In this document: piece after piece, positions 8,053-18,105 of the stretch | Layout: the number at the start of each line of letters is the position of its first letter | Position numbering within the stretch: the first letter of the stretch is position 1 | Source: Accumulibacter sp. | GTDB lineage: Bacteria; Pseudomonadota; Gammaproteobacteria; Burkholderiales; Rhodocyclaceae | Direction: 5' to 3' | DNA length: 64,000 nucleotides | Assembly (NCBI GenBank): GCA_024235715.1 | Contig: JACKLW010000009.1 | Span: 176,540 to 240,539 of the forward strand | Notes under the pieces: generated by a model | Database searches by the model: none | What the model saw: only the letters and a program-made list of their open reading frames with translations | What the model was told of the DNA's origin: nothing | Program-made: the position numbers and the translations under genes

Positions 8053-10103
8053 TGCCCGCTGCGGACGAGATCGACGCTCCACCGGTAATCAGGAGTCGGC
8101 TGCGCAAGCTGGGTCTCGAGCGGTGTGAGGATCTCGTCCTGCATCTCCCACTGCGCTACGAGGACGAGACCTGCATCGTGGCGATTGCCGACGCCCCGCC
8201 GGGCGTGCCACTGCAACTCGAGGTGCTGGTGCGGAGTGTCGCCGTAAGGCTGTCGCCGCGGCGCCAGCTGCTGGTCGAGGTCAGCGACGCTGCAGACGAG
8301 AAGAACGTTCTCCAGCTGCGCTTCCTGCGCTTTTACGGCAGCCAGCAGAGGGCCTTCGAGAATGCGCGCGACGATCGCCTGCGCCTTCGCGTCTTCGGCG
8401 AGATTCGCGACGTTTTCCTTGGTCGCGAGATGGTGCACCCGCGTTACCGGGTGCTGGCCCCCGATGAAGGTCTGCCAAAGTCCCTGACGCCGGTCTATCC
8501 GACAACGGCCGGGCTGGCGCAGGGCGTGCTGCGCAAGCTTGTGGCGTGTGCCTTGCGGGAAGCGGACCTGAGCGAGCTGCTCGACGCACAATGGTGTGAT
8601 CGCCATCGCTTGCCGTCCCTGGCGACGGCCGTACGCTTCCTGCATTCGCCCCCGCCCGACGTCGCCGCCGCAGCGCTGCAAAGCCGAAGTCATCCGGCAT
8701 GGCGGCGAATCAAGTTCGACGAGTTGCTGGCGCAACAGCTGTCGCTGCGCCGTGCCTATCAGGCGCGCCGGCGCAAGGGCGCGCCGCTGCTGCGGGCGGC
8801 CGGACGACTCGCCAACGCTCTCCTGGCGGCGCTGCCATTTGCCCTGACTGAGGCACAGCGGCGCGTCGGCGCCGAAATTGCCGCCGACCTCGAACAGCCT
8901 TACCCGATGCAGCGCCTGCTGCAGGGCGACGTCGGCTGCGGCAAGACGATCGTTGCCGCGCTGGCTATCTGTCAGACCATCGAGGCCGGGTATCAGGCCG
9001 CGTTCATGGCGCCGACCGAAATCCTTGCCGAGCAGCATCACCTCAAGCTGCGTGCCTGGCTAGAGCCACTCGGCGTCGAGGTGGTCTGCCTGTCGGGCCG
9101 TCTCGGGGCCAAGGGCCGGCGGGTGCTGAAGCAGCAGGCGGCGACGACCGCGCAGCTGGTGGTCGGTACTCACGCCTTGATTCAGGAGGGCCTCGATTTT
9201 GCCCGTCTCGGGCTGGCGATCATCGACGAGCAGCATCGCTTCGGCGTGGTGCAGCGGCTTGACCTGCGGCGCAAAGGCGGCAACCCGCATCAGCTGATGA
9301 TGTCCGCGACGCCTATTCCGCGGACGCTGGCGATGAGCTACTACGCCGATCTCGACGTGTCGGTGATCGACGAAATGCCCGCGGGCCGCTCGCCGGTGAG
9401 GACCAGGTTGTTCTCCGACGCGCGCCGGGACGACGTTACTGCGGCCGTACGCGCAGTCGTCGCCGAAGGGCGGCAGGCCTACTGGGTCTGTCCCTTGATC
9501 GAGGAGTCGGCGAAGCTGCAGTTGCAGGCCGCCCTGGATACCTACGCCACCCTGGCCAGCGAACTCGGCGGCCTGCGTATTGGCCTGGTGCATGGGCGTC
9601 TTTCCGGCACCGAGAAAGCGGCCGCGATGGCTGCCTTCGTCGCCGGTGAGATCGACGTCCTGGTGGCGACAACGGTCATCGAAGTCGGGGTCGACGTGCC
9701 GAATGCCAGCTTGATGGTCATCGAGCACGCCGAGCGCTTCGGCCTCGCGCAACTGCACCAGCTGCGCGGGCGCGTTGGCCGTGGCGCCCATGACTCGGTC
9801 TGCGTGCTGCTCTATCAGCAGCCTTTGTCGGCAACGGCTCGGGCGCGCCTGAAGATCATTTTCGAGCATGACGACGGTTTCGAAATCGCGCGCCAGGACC
9901 TCCACCTGCGCGGTCCGGGCGAATTCATCGGCAGCCGCCAGTCGGGCCTGCCCCTGCTGCGCTATGCCGACCTCGAAGTGGATGCGGAGCTCGTCGAACT
10001 GGCGCAAGCGGTGGCGGCGCGCTTGCTGCGCGACGATCCCGCGCGCGCCGCCTGCCAGCTCAGACGCTGGCTGGGCAATCGCGAGGACCTGCTCAAGGCC
10101 TGA
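8052..10103 (+). CDS. recG: ATP-dependent DNA helicase RecG
   Basis: This 683-residue protein is full length for RecG, which reverses stalled replication forks and branch-migrates recombination intermediates. An N-terminal wedge/OB domain (about 1-190) includes V-L-H-L-P-L-R-Y-E-D. It is followed by helicase motifs: Walker A G-D-V-G-C-G-K-T near residue 295, motif II D-E-Q-H-R-F-G near 391, motif III M-S-A-T-P-I-P-R-T, and motif VI Q-L-R-G-R-V-G-R-G. The C-terminal L-R-G-P-G-E-F-I-G-S-R-Q-S-G is diagnostic of RecG. ATG overlaps the ridA stop by one base. Confidence 0.97.
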   Translation: MPAADEIDAPPVIRSRLRKLGLERCEDLVLHLPLRYEDETCIVAIADAPPGVPLQLEVLVRSVAVRLSPRRQLLVEVSDAADEKNVLQLRFLRFYGSQQRAFENARDDRLRLRVFGEIRDVFLGREMVHPRYRVLAPDEGLPKSLTPVYPTTAGLAQGVLRKLVACALREADLSELLDAQWCDRHRLPSLATAVRFLHSPPPDVAAAALQSRSHPAWRRIKFDELLAQQLSLRRAYQARRRKGAPLLRAAGRLANALLAALPFALTEAQRRVGAEIAADLEQPYPMQRLLQGDVGCGKTIVAALAICQTIEAGYQAAFMAPTEILAEQHHLKLRAWLEPLGVEVVCLSGRLGAKGRRVLKQQAATTAQLVVGTHALIQEGLDFARLGLAIIDEQHRFGVVQRLDLRRKGGNPHQLMMSATPIPRTLAMSYYADLDVSVIDEMPAGRSPVRTRLFSDARRDDVTAAVRAVVAEGRQAYWVCPLIEESAKLQLQAALDTYATLASELGGLRIGLVHGRLSGTEKAAAMAAFVAGEIDVLVATTVIEVGVDVPNASLMVIEHAERFGLAQLHQLRGRVGRGAHDSVCVLLYQQPLSATARARLKIIFEHDDGFEIARQDLHLRGPGEFIGSRQSGLPLLRYADLEVDAELVELAQAVAARLLRDDPARAACQLRRWLGNREDLLKA

Positions 10104-10147
10104 AGCCAGCCACCTGCGGCGGCCAGCACAGCGTCGCGGCAACGGTT

Positions 10148-10180
10148 GCCTGAGCCTCCCGGCGGACGGGCGGCTCAGGC
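10148..10180. terminator. Possible bidirectional hairpin between recG and the chemoreceptor gene
   Basis: GCCTGAGCC (10148-10156) and GGCTCAGGC (10172-10180) form a perfect nine-base-pair stem between two convergent genes. The right arm overlaps the stop codon of the minus-strand gene. There is no T-run, so intrinsic termination is uncertain. Confidence 0.4.
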
Positions 10181-11815
10181 GAGACGAAAATAGGCGACGG
10201 CGTCGCGCAATCGGCTGGCAAGGCCGTTGAGCGCGTTTGCCGAGTCGGCATTGCCCTGCATCGTCGCATTGGTCTCCTCGGTCATCGAGGCGATGTTCTG
10301 CACATGCCTTGCGATGTCGTTGGCCACGCTCGCCTGTTCGCGGGTTGCCGCCGCCACTTCCTGCACGCGCTCGCTGGACTCGTGCGCCTGGTTGTGGATC
10401 GACTCGAGCATGCTGCTTGCTTCGCGTGCCTTGGTGAGGCTGCGGTTTACCTGCGGAGCCGCCTCACCCATGGCGCCGACAGCCATTTCGGTATCGGCCT
10501 GAACGCTGACGACCATGGTGCTGATCTCATTGGTTGCCTTGCTGGTACGTTCGGCAAGCTTGCGGACCTCATCGGCGACCACCGCGAAGCCGCGTCCCTG
10601 CTCGCCGGCACGGGCGGCTTCGATGGCCGCATTCAGCGCCAGCAGATTGGTTTGCTCGGCGATTTCCCTGATTACTTCGGCAATTCCGCCGATGTCCCGC
10701 GAGCGCGTGGCAAGCTGGCTGATCTGCTCCGACGAACGGGCGACGATTTCAGCGACCTTTTCGATCTCGCCTGCAGAGGCGCTGACCAGGACGCGTCCCT
10801 GTTCAGCGCATTTGGCAGCAGCGTTCGAATTTTCGCCGGTTGCCTGGGCACTCTGCGCCACCTCGTTGATGCTTGCCGTCAATTCCTCGATCGAAGCAGC
10901 CGTCGCCGAAGTCGAGTTGGCCTGCTCTTCGGCTGCGCGGCGCGTTTCGTCGGTGGCCAGGGAAATCTCGCCGGCGCTGTTGCCCAGCGCCGACGCCAGC
11001 TGCCCGATCTCCGCAATGATGTCGCGCAGACGGCTCTGCATCTGGGCTATCGAATGCATCAAGCTGCCCTTGACCAGCCGGTCAGTGTGCATCTCCTGGC
11101 CAAGGTCGCCGCCAGCTATACGCAGGGCAATTGCTGACGCCTCGGCCGGCTCGCCGCCTAGTTGACGCAGTACGCTGCGGCCGATCCACAGCGCCACGCC
11201 GGCGAGGATGGCGATGACCAGCGCGATGATGATCAGCGAATTGACTGCTTCGCTGCGAAATACCAGGTCGACGTCGTCGAGATAGATGCCGGTGCCGATC
11301 ACCCAGCCCCAGGGTTTGAACTGCGCCGCGTAGCTGACTTTCGGGACAGGTTTGTCGCTGCCGGCCTTGGCGAAGGAATACTCGACGATGCCTCCTTGCT
11401 CCTTGCCCACCGCGACGCTGACCAGTTCCTGGACGAAGAGTTTGCCGCTTGGGTCGCGAAGGTCGGCGGCGTTCTTGCCTTCGAGTGCCGGTTTGGCGGC
11501 GTGCATCACGAAGCTGTGTTGCGTGTCGAGAACGAAGAAATACTCGCCGTTGGCATAGCGCATCTGGCGCAGCGTTTCGAGGGCCTGTTTCTTCGCCTCG
11601 TCTTCGCTCAGCGCGCCACTCCTGGCCAACTCGTGAAAACGGGCGATGACGCCGCCGGCGACCTCGACGAGCACGTGGATCTTGTCCTTGCGGTCATCGA
11701 GCAGGTTGTCGCGCAGGTTCTTGAGCGAGTACAGGCCGAGCGCGGCGAGCCCAAGCACGGCTACCGCCAAGACGATGATAAAGCGCGTCTTGATACTCCA
11801 TCCACTTAGCTTCAT
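10175..11815 (-). CDS. Methyl-accepting chemotaxis protein with single Cache domain
   Basis: This is a 546-residue chemoreceptor. TM1 lies at about residues 9-29. A periplasmic sCache_2-type sensor follows (about 40-180, with G-E-Y-F-F-V-L-D and [13 protein letters not shown]), then TM2 at about 188-208. A HAMP region comes next, and then the signalling hairpin tip [20 protein letters not shown]. No C-terminal pentapeptide tether for the methylation enzymes is visible. I chose ATG at 11815, which follows AGAAGG and gives M-K-L-S-G-W-S; the longer frame to 11959 has no resemblance to receptors. Cache_2 sensors often bind small carboxylates, but the ligand is unknown. It stands alone, away from che genes. 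Confidence 0.9.
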   Translation of the reverse strand: MKLSGWSIKTRFIIVLAVAVLGLAALGLYSLKNLRDNLLDDRKDKIHVLVEVAGGVIARFHELARSGALSEDEAKKQALETLRQMRYANGEYFFVLDTQHSFVMHAAKPALEGKNAADLRDPSGKLFVQELVSVAVGKEQGGIVEYSFAKAGSDKPVPKVSYAAQFKPWGWVIGTGIYLDDVDLVFRSEAVNSLIIIALVIAILAGVALWIGRSVLRQLGGEPAEASAIALRIAGGDLGQEMHTDRLVKGSLMHSIAQMQSRLRDIIAEIGQLASALGNSAGEISLATDETRRAAEEQANSTSATAASIEELTASINEVAQSAQATGENSNAAAKCAEQGRVLVSASAGEIEKVAEIVARSSEQISQLATRSRDIGGIAEVIREIAEQTNLLALNAAIEAARAGEQGRGFAVVADEVRKLAERTSKATNEISTMVVSVQADTEMAVGAMGEAAPQVNRSLTKAREASSMLESIHNQAHESSERVQEVAAATREQASVANDIARHVQNIASMTEETNATMQGNADSANALNGLASRLRDAVAYFRLA

Positions 11816-11872
11816 GGTCCTTCTCCCGAGGTTGCAACCGTCATTGCGGCTTGCATCGTCGCTGCCTGCCGT

Positions 11873-11900
11873 CCGGCGAAAAGCCGGGACCCAGGTGCAG
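11873..11900. repeat. REP-like imperfect hairpin element
   Basis: CCGGC-GAAAA-GCCGG followed by GACCCAGG resembles the core of the dispersed repeats of form CCGGCGAAAGCCGGAATCCAGG common in proteobacterial intergenic DNA. It lies in the 450-base gap between the chemoreceptor gene and the hydrolase operon. A partial sequence of the same kind (TCCCGGCGAAGG) occurs near 50240. The rest of this gap shows nothing I can name. Confidence 0.3.
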
Positions 11901-12103
11901 GCGATGACCAGTTGATTGCGAGTGTCCACGCGCGGCCTTTGCCGTTCCTGGCGAGTCACTGCTCACGCAGCAGTACTCCAGGCGACCCGGCAAGGCGGAA
12001 TCGTACGAGTACAATAAGGTATCGGCCACGGCACGACAAACTTTAGCCCGGACGCGCGAGTCGCTTCATCGCTGCACACTGCCCTTGTGCCGGTTGGCGG
12101 AGA

Positions 12104-12270
12104 CTATTTTTCCGGTACTGCGACGTCGTGTGCGGCGAGCCACTCACGGTCGAGCTGCCAGCTGGCCGCCTTGGTGCCGGGCTGCGCGAACGCGAGTCCG
12201 GTGCGCGGATCTACCAGTCCAGGCCAACGAGAAACGGCACGACGATGATTGCCGAATAGCGCTTCTTCAC
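12104..12270 (-). pseudogene. Frameshifted small gene coupled to the hydrolase gene
   Basis: A GTG at 12270 overlaps the TGA of the upstream hydrolase gene (GTGA) and has AGAAGGGA as ribosome site. It opens M-K-K-R-Y-S-A-I-I-V-V-P-F-L-V-G-L and then stops at TAG 12211. The neighbouring frame continues with normal high-GC codon choice as L-V-D-P-R-T-G-L-A-F-A-Q-P-G-T and A-A-S-W-Q-L-D-R-E-W-L-A to a TAG near 12104. Joined by one frameshift near 12215, this would be a protein of about 55 residues with a hydrophobic N-terminus. I do not recognise a family. It is either a decayed gene or a sequencing indel. Confidence 0.35.
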
Positions 12271-13220
12271 TTCCCTTCTCCAGCCTTCGCCAGCAAGACC
12301 TCGGCAGCTCGTTCGTCATCCGGCGGTCGCGTGGCGTCGTCCAGAAAGGCGATCACCTTGTCGATGTGGCGCTCCAGTTCAGCGTAGCCGTCGTGACTGC
12401 CCGGGATCAGCAGCAAGCTTACCCTTTCGTCGCGGCGGCGGGCGTAGATTTGCCGTGCGTCGCCGACCGGCACGGTTGCGTCATCGCTGCCATGCACCAG
12501 CAGCACCGGGCAGCCGGCCGCGCGAATGGTATGGCAGGGCGCGATATCCGCGAAACGCCGGCCGATGACGCGCTGTACGTAGCCGAGGATGTAGGCGCCC
12601 AGTGGCCAGTAGGGAATCCGCCTGGCGTGCAACCAGCGCCGCATCACTGCCTCCGGATGGGCAAAGGCGGCCAGGGCGACCGCGGCTGCCAGGTCCTTTC
12701 GTTCGCTCGCCAGCAGCAGGGCCGCTGCACCTCCGACGGAATGCCCGATGACGCCGATGCGTCGCGCATCGACTTCGCGCCTGCAAGCCAGCCAATCGAC
12801 GGCGTGCGCCAAATCTTCGGCAAAGCGAGGCAGGGAGGCAAAGCTGTCATCGTCGCTGCGACCGTGACAGCGCGCGTCGAAGAAGAGGAGGGCATAGCCG
12901 GCTGTGTGCAATGGACCGGCCAGCGGCAACATCATTTCGGCGTTGCCGCCCCAGCCATGCACGATCGCCATCGCCGGCGCGCATTCGCCGGCCGGGATGA
13001 ACCAGCCAAACAGTGTTTTGCCGCGCGCGCCGGCAATCGTGACTTCGCACCAGGGCAGTCCATCGGGCACCGAGCTTTCGGCAACACGCGGTGCACGCAG
13101 GCTGCGCCGAATCAGGTGATCGAGGAGCAGCCTGGCGAGCAGGGCGAAGGCGGTGACCGCGGCCAGCGCCAGCAGAACGCTGGCGATCGTAGTGGCGCTG
13201 AAGGCACCGGCCTCAGCCAT
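12267..13220 (-). CDS. Membrane-anchored alpha/beta hydrolase
   Basis: This is a 317-residue serine hydrolase of the alpha/beta fold. A hydrophobic segment at about residues 9-33 should anchor it in the membrane. A-I-V-H-G-W-G-G-N forms the oxyanion region, G-H-S-V-G-G holds the nucleophilic Ser, H-G-S-D-D-A-T-V-P the acid, and P-G-S-H-D-G-Y the His. D-A-R-C-H-G-R-S-D is typical of the CocE/NonD-like and dienelactone hydrolase-like groups. Substrate unknown. Its stop overlaps a small, apparently frameshifted gene by GTGA. Confidence 0.82.
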   Translation of the reverse strand: MAEAGAFSATTIASVLLALAAVTAFALLARLLLDHLIRRSLRAPRVAESSVPDGLPWCEVTIAGARGKTLFGWFIPAGECAPAMAIVHGWGGNAEMMLPLAGPLHTAGYALLFFDARCHGRSDDDSFASLPRFAEDLAHAVDWLACRREVDARRIGVIGHSVGGAAALLLASERKDLAAAVALAAFAHPEAVMRRWLHARRIPYWPLGAYILGYVQRVIGRRFADIAPCHTIRAAGCPVLLVHGSDDATVPVGDARQIYARRRDERVSLLLIPGSHDGYAELERHIDKVIAFLDDATRPPDDERAAEVLLAKAGEGK

Positions 13221-13361
13221 GCTGCCGCAAACTGCGTGAGCGGTCCACCCAAGCCTCGCCGACGCCCGTGGTTGCCGACCTGAAGCTGCTCAACATCGAC
13301 GCGGGCGCGATGATACAAGCGTGTCCGGGCAGCAGCGCGTCGGCGCCCGCGTGCAGTCCAC

Positions 13362-13931
13362 CTACCGCCGCCAGAGGCAGCGGACGAGGTCTTTCCAGCG
13401 CTGCGACGCGCGACCGGGGAGCTGGCGATCGACCAGCACAACGCCCTTGTCCTGACCGCTTTCCACGATCGTGAAGCGTTGCGCACGTGCCAGCTCGAGC
13501 ATCCGCGGGTTGTCGGCCAGCACATGGCCGTACATCCGGCGCAGACCGCGCCGTGAGGCTTCGCGAATCAGCGCCTTGAGTATGCGCCGTCCGATTCCCT
13601 GGCCCTGCCAGGGGTCGCCAACGAGCAGCGAAAAAGCGCAGTCCGGACGTTCATCCTCGTGCACGAAACGGCCTCCTGCGATCGGGATGTCGATGTCGTT
13701 TTCCCGGCGCAAGACCACCAGAAGATACTCCCTGGCGGGATCAATGGCGACCAGTCGGTGCACCGCGGCGTCCGAGAACTCGGCAATCGAAACGAAAAAA
13801 CGGTTGCGTCGGGCGTCGGCAGAGAGCTTGTTCAGTGACTCCTTGACCCGCGCTTCATCGCTCGGCCGCATCTCGCGCATCACGAGCGACGTGCCGTCCA
13901 TTGCCCGCCAGCGGTCGACGATGTCGTTCAT
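13362..13931 (-). CDS. GNAT-family N-acetyltransferase
   Basis: This 189-residue single-domain acetyltransferase has the acetyl-CoA binding motif A, V-G-D-P-W-Q-G-Q-G-I-G-R-R-I-L, at about residues 109-123. The motif B region is H-V-L-A-D-N-P-R-M-L-E-L-A. The N-terminal M-R-E-M-R-P-S-D-E-A resembles the GNAT modules fused to acyl-CoA synthetases (Pat-like), here stand-alone. ATG at 13931 gives M-N-D-I-V-D-R-W; ATG 13985 is an alternative 18 codons upstream, and neither has a strong ribosome site. It is divergent from pstS. The substrate, protein lysine or small molecule, cannot be told. Confidence 0.8.
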   Translation of the reverse strand: MNDIVDRWRAMDGTSLVMREMRPSDEARVKESLNKLSADARRNRFFVSIAEFSDAAVHRLVAIDPAREYLLVVLRRENDIDIPIAGGRFVHEDERPDCAFSLLVGDPWQGQGIGRRILKALIREASRRGLRRMYGHVLADNPRMLELARAQRFTIVESGQDKGVVLVDRQLPGRASQRWKDLVRCLWRR

Positions 13932-14182
13932 GGTCGCGCGCCCTGCAGGGCAGGTAGGGGTGATCGCATAGCCGGCAGTATGCATGGAACTTCCGGGTGC
14001 CGTCGAGTCGGTGCCTTGCATCCGGGACCGAGACTGCGCGTACGGCGCTGTCGCGTCGGGCTACCGTGAGTTGTGGAAGCGGACCTTGCTGCCGCGGCCG
14101 GCGAGTCATGGAGCTGAAACATTCGCTGCGTACGATGAAGCCGTTGTTGCTCAAGCCTGTTCGCTTACTCAATGGAGAAATC

Positions 14183-15211
14183 ATGACTGTTTCAAAACGC
14201 ATGTACCTGAAGATTTCCGGCGTCGCCGCGGCCATGGCCCTGGGCTGCGCATCGATCGCCGCGCAGGCTGCCGACCTTACCGGCGCCGGCGCCACTTTTC
14301 CCTACGCGGTGTACACCAAGTGGGCTGAAGCCTATCAGGCCGCTACCGGCAAGACCGTCAACTACCAGGGCATCGGTTCTTCCGGTGGCATCAAGCAGAT
14401 CAAGGCCAGGACCGTCGATTTCGGCGGCACCGACGCGCCGCTGAGCGAATCCGATCTCGACGCTGCTGGCCTGGTGCAGTTCCCTTCCGTCATCGGCGCG
14501 GTGACCATCGTGGTCAATCTGCCCGGCGTCAAATCCGGTCAACTCAGGCTCGACGGGCCGACTGCTGCCAACATCTTTCGCGGTGCCATCAAGAAGTGGA
14601 ACGATCCGGCCATCGCCAGCATGAATCCCGATCTCAAGCTGCCGGCGACGGCGATCACCATCGTCCATCGCTCGGACGGATCGGGGACGACGGACGTGAT
14701 GACCAGGTACCTGGCCAAGCAGTCGCCGGACTTCGTGCGCGACGTCGGTGTGGGCAAGACCGTCAACTGGCCGGCCAACGGGATCGGTGGCAAGGGCAAC
14801 CCGGGCGTCGCCGCCAACGTCCAGAAGATCGTCGGCACCATCGGCTACGTCGATTTCGCTGACGCGAAAAAGAACGGCCTGGCCTTCGCCACGCTGAAGA
14901 ACAAGGCCGGCAGGTTCGTGTTGCCCAGCGGTGATGCCTTCGAGGCCGCCGCCGCCGGCGCCGATTTCAAGGTCAAGGGAATGGCGCCGGACATGCTCGA
15001 CGGGACGGACCAGGGCGCCTGGCCGATTGTCAGCGCGACCTACATCCTCGCCTACGAGAAGGGTGACGACGCCGCCAAGCAGCAGGGTGTCGTCGACTTT
15101 TTCACCTGGGCGCTCAACAAGGGCGGGAAGATGGCCGATGAGCTGGATTTCGTCGCCCTGCCAGCCACCGTGGTGAGCAGCGTCGAAGCCGAGATGCAGC
15201 GCATCAAGTAG
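14183..15211 (+). CDS. pstS: Phosphate ABC transporter, periplasmic binding protein
   Basis: This 342-residue high-affinity phosphate binding protein has a signal peptide (about residues 1-30, ending A-A-Q-A before [11 protein letters not shown]). Phosphate-contact segments [16 protein letters not shown] and H-R-S-D-G-S-G-T-T are all present. I chose ATG 14183, five bases after GGAGA; the longer frame from 13997 is not family-like. It is the first gene of pstSCAB. No convincing Pho box was found upstream, and no phoU or phoBR is in the window. Confidence 0.96.
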   Translation: MTVSKRMYLKISGVAAAMALGCASIAAQAADLTGAGATFPYAVYTKWAEAYQAATGKTVNYQGIGSSGGIKQIKARTVDFGGTDAPLSESDLDAAGLVQFPSVIGAVTIVVNLPGVKSGQLRLDGPTAANIFRGAIKKWNDPAIASMNPDLKLPATAITIVHRSDGSGTTDVMTRYLAKQSPDFVRDVGVGKTVNWPANGIGGKGNPGVAANVQKIVGTIGYVDFADAKKNGLAFATLKNKAGRFVLPSGDAFEAAAAGADFKVKGMAPDMLDGTDQGAWPIVSATYILAYEKGDDAAKQQGVVDFFTWALNKGGKMADELDFVALPATVVSSVEAEMQRIK

Positions 15212-15239
15212 TTTCCAGGTCCGCAAGCGGACTGAAGCG

Positions 15240-15276
15240 GGCGCCCCGAACGCCGCCTGGCCGGCGTCGGGGCGCC
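15240..15276 (+). promoter_or_regulatory. Stable intercistronic hairpin between pstS and pstC
   Basis: GGCGCCCCGA (15240-15249) pairs with TCGGGGCGCC (15267-15276), extended by an inner CGCCG/CGGCG stem, giving about 15 base pairs with one bulge. No T-run follows. Such structures after binding-protein genes commonly protect the upstream mRNA or attenuate transcription, so more PstS than membrane subunits is made. The effect here is inferred. Confidence 0.6.
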
Positions 15277-15324
15277 AGCGCAAGCCTTGCGACCATGCAC
15301 GCAGTCGATAGTGGAAGGACAGGT

Positions 15325-16335
15325 ATGGAAGAAAGCATCGCGTGGAAAGCATTGCGAATGAATGATTCGGCGGCTCACGCACAGTTGGATGCGCACGCTG
15401 CCCAGGTCAGGATCTTCAAACGCCAGGATTCGATCTTCCACAAGCTGACCTTCCTGTTCGCCTTCCTGGTACTGGCGGCTCTCGCCGGGATCCTGATCTC
15501 GCTGGCCATCGAGTCGGCGCCGGCGTTCAGCGCCTTCGGGCCGGCCTTTCTCTGGAGCGACGCGTGGAGCGTACCGGATGACGAGTTCGGCGCCCTGATC
15601 TCCATTTACGGCACGGTCAGCACCTCGCTCATCGCGCTGCTGATCGGGGTGCCGGTGAGCTTCGGCATCGCGCTGTTCCTGACCGAAACCTGTCCGCGCT
15701 GGCTGCGCCGACCGCTGGGGACCGCCATCGAATTGCTCGCCGGTGTTCCGTCGATCATTTACGGCATCTGGGGCCTGTTCATTTTCGCACCGTTGTTCGC
15801 CAGGTATGTCCAGCCCTGGGTGCAGGCGATCTTCGGCGATCTGCCGGTTATCGGTGGCTGGTTCGCCGGCCCGCCGCTGGGGATCGGAATCCTGTCGGCA
15901 GGCATCGTGCTGGCGCTGATGGTGATTCCGTTCATTGCCTCGGTGATGCGCGACGTCTTCGACACCGTGCCGGCGGTGCTCAAGGAATCCGCTTACGGCG
16001 TCGGCTGCACGACCTGGGAGGTGGTCTGGAACATCGTTCTGCCCTATACGCGGGTCGGCGTCATCGGCGGCATCATGCTCGGCCTCGGACGAGCCCTGGG
16101 CGAGACGATGGCCGTCACCTTCGTCATCGGCAACGCCAATCGCATCGCCGGCAGCTTTTTTGCGCCGGGCAACTCGATTGCTTCGGTGCTGGCCAACGAG
16201 TTCGGCGAGGCTGATCCGGGCCTGCATACCTCATCGCTGTTCGCGCTTGGTCTGGTGCTGTTCGTCATCACCTGCGTCGTGCTCGGACTGTCGCGCTGGC
16301 TGATTTATCGCGCCAACGCCAGGCAGGGCGTCTAG
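15325..16335 (+). CDS. pstC: Phosphate ABC transporter permease PstC
   Basis: This 336-residue inner-membrane permease subunit has six predicted helices (first at about residues 40-62). The permease loop includes [11 protein letters not shown], which contacts Pst[16 protein letters not shown] is the PstC signature. ATG 15325 has GGAAGG six bases upstream; starts at 15295 and 15358 are in frame and less well placed. It forms the channel with PstA, encoded 15 bases downstream. Confidence 0.95.
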   Translation: MEESIAWKALRMNDSAAHAQLDAHAAQVRIFKRQDSIFHKLTFLFAFLVLAALAGILISLAIESAPAFSAFGPAFLWSDAWSVPDDEFGALISIYGTVSTSLIALLIGVPVSFGIALFLTETCPRWLRRPLGTAIELLAGVPSIIYGIWGLFIFAPLFARYVQPWVQAIFGDLPVIGGWFAGPPLGIGILSAGIVLALMVIPFIASVMRDVFDTVPAVLKESAYGVGCTTWEVVWNIVLPYTRVGVIGGIMLGLGRALGETMAVTFVIGNANRIAGSFFAPGNSIASVLANEFGEADPGLHTSSLFALGLVLFVITCVVLGLSRWLIYRANARQGV

Positions 16336-16350
16336 GAACGGGAGCTGGAA

Positions 16351-17187
16351 ATGGAACTTTATAGTCGCCGCATCCTGACCAACCGAATTGGTATCGGTCT
16401 GTCAATGATCGCCATGGCCTTCGGTCTGGCGGCCTTGATGTGGATACTGTGGACCCTTTTTTCGAAGGGCTTCGCCGCCCTGAGCTGGGATTTCTTTACC
16501 CAGGACACCCCGGCCCCGGGCAGCGAAGGCGGCGGGCTGCGCAATGCGATCGTCGGCAGTGCGATGATCGTCGGTTTGACGACGCTGGTGTCGACACCGG
16601 TCGGCATCCTTGCCGGCATCTATCTGGCCGAGTACGGCGACACCTCGAGGTTCGCGGCGACGACCCGCTTCGTTACCGACATCATGCTGTCGGCGCCGTC
16701 GATCGTCGTCGGTCTGTTCGTCTACGCGCTGATGGTGGCGACCCTGGGTGGCTTTTCCGGCTGGGCCGGTTCGGTCGCGCTGTCCTTGATCGCCGTTCCG
16801 GTCGTCGTGCGCACCACCGAGAACATGCTCAGGCTGGTGCCGTCGACTCTGCGCGAAGCCGCTTTCGCGATCGGCGCGCCGCGCTGGCAGGTATCACTGA
16901 AAGTGACCCTGCGCTCGGTCAGGGCCGGTGTGGTGACCGGCGTCCTGCTGGCCATCGCGCGGGTCACCGGCGAGACGGCGCCACTGCTTTTTACAGCGCT
17001 CAACAATCAGTTCTTCAGCACCGACATGGCGCAGCCGATGGGTAACCTGCCGGTGGTCATCTTCCAGTTCGCCATGAGCCCCTACGACAACTGGATCGAG
17101 CTGGCCTGGGGTGGCGCGCTGCTGATTGCCCTGCTGGTGCTGGCGATCAATATTGGCGCGCGTGTCCTTTTCCGTCACAAAACCTGA
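16351..17187 (+). CDS. pstA: Phosphate ABC transporter permease PstA
   Basis: This 278-residue permease partner of PstC has six predicted helices. Signature segments are L-A-G-I-Y-L-A-E-Y-G, A-P-S-I-V-V-G-L-F-V-Y and the coupling loop R-V-T-G-E-T-A-P-L-L-F. It lies 15 bases after pstC and 15 before pstB. Start follows GGGAGCTGGA. Confidence 0.95.
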   Translation: MELYSRRILTNRIGIGLSMIAMAFGLAALMWILWTLFSKGFAALSWDFFTQDTPAPGSEGGGLRNAIVGSAMIVGLTTLVSTPVGILAGIYLAEYGDTSRFAATTRFVTDIMLSAPSIVVGLFVYALMVATLGGFSGWAGSVALSLIAVPVVVRTTENMLRLVPSTLREAAFAIGAPRWQVSLKVTLRSVRAGVVTGVLLAIARVTGETAPLLFTALNNQFFSTDMAQPMGNLPVVIFQFAMSPYDNWIELAWGGALLIALLVLAINIGARVLFRHKT

Positions 17188-17202
17188 ACTGCGGAGCCTC
17201 GA

Positions 17203-17985
17203 ATGTCCGAACACATGGTCCAAATCAGCGAACCAGCCACCCTGCAGGTGCGCGGTCTGGATTTCTACTACGGCGACTTCAAGGGTCTGAAATCGGTCAG
17301 CCTTGATATTGCCCACAAACGGGTGACAGCCTTCATCGGTCCGTCCGGTTGCGGAAAGTCCACCCTCCTGCGCACCTTCAACCGCATGTACGACCTCTAT
17401 CCCGGTCAGCGTGCGGAAGGGGAAATCGTCTTCAACGGCATGAACCTGCTCGACAAGAAACAGGACGTGAACCTGGTCCGGGCGAAGATCGGCATGGTCT
17501 TCCAGAAGCCAACCCCGTTTCCGATGACCATTTACGAAAACATCGCTTTCGGCGTCCGGCTCTACGAGAACTTCAGCAAGAGCGAACTCGATGAACGGGT
17601 GGAATGGGCGCTCAACAAGGCCGCCCTGTGGGATGAAGTCAAGGACAAGTTGCAGCAGAGCGGCCTGTCACTTTCCGGCGGCCAGCAACAGCGCCTGTGC
17701 ATTGCCCGGGCCGTGGCGGTCAAGCCCCAGATCGTTCTGCTCGACGAACCGACCTCGGCGCTCGATCCGCTGTCCACGGCCAAGGTCGAGGAACTGATCA
17801 ACGAACTCAAGAGCGAGTACACCATCGCCATCGTGACCCACAACATGCAACAGGCCGGCCGGATCTCCGACTATACGGCCTTCATGTACCTTGGAGAGCT
17901 CGTCGAGTTCGGCCGCACCCAGGAGCTGTTCGTGAAACCGAAGGTTCAGCACACCGAGGATTACATCACCGGTCGCTTCGGCTGA
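17203..17985 (+). CDS. pstB: Phosphate ABC transporter ATP-binding protein PstB
   Basis: This 260-residue ATPase drives phosphate import. Walker A is G-P-S-G-C-G-K-S-T (about residues 46-54), the signature [10 protein letters not shown] and Walker [23 protein letters not shown] is the Q-loop form typical of PstB. It ends the pst operon as seen here; phoU, often next, is replaced by a metal ABC operon. Confidence 0.96.
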   Translation: MSEHMVQISEPATLQVRGLDFYYGDFKGLKSVSLDIAHKRVTAFIGPSGCGKSTLLRTFNRMYDLYPGQRAEGEIVFNGMNLLDKKQDVNLVRAKIGMVFQKPTPFPMTIYENIAFGVRLYENFSKSELDERVEWALNKAALWDEVKDKLQQSGLSLSGGQQQRLCIARAVAVKPQIVLLDEPTSALDPLSTAKVEELINELKSEYTIAIVTHNMQQAGRISDYTAFMYLGELVEFGRTQELFVKPKVQHTEDYITGRFG

Positions 17986-18105
17986 AGCCCGTCTCCTCAC
18001 CGCTGCCGTGCCGCGTAACACGGTTGCGTTAGCGCTGCGAACGAGGCAAGATTCGCCCTCTGCGCCAAGGTGGCATCTGGCCTTCCCAACAGTTTCGCAT
18101 CTCTC

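Noticed and set aside
13935-14180. A possible Pho box before pstS.
   Set aside because: Only scattered CTGT-like pieces were found (for example CTGTCGCG near 14050), without the second half at the proper spacing.
17986-18105. A Zur operator before the metal ABC operon.
   Set aside because: The dyad present (TAAC-N8-GTTA) has the arms in the opposite order to Zur sites (GTTA...TAAC), so I did not assign it.
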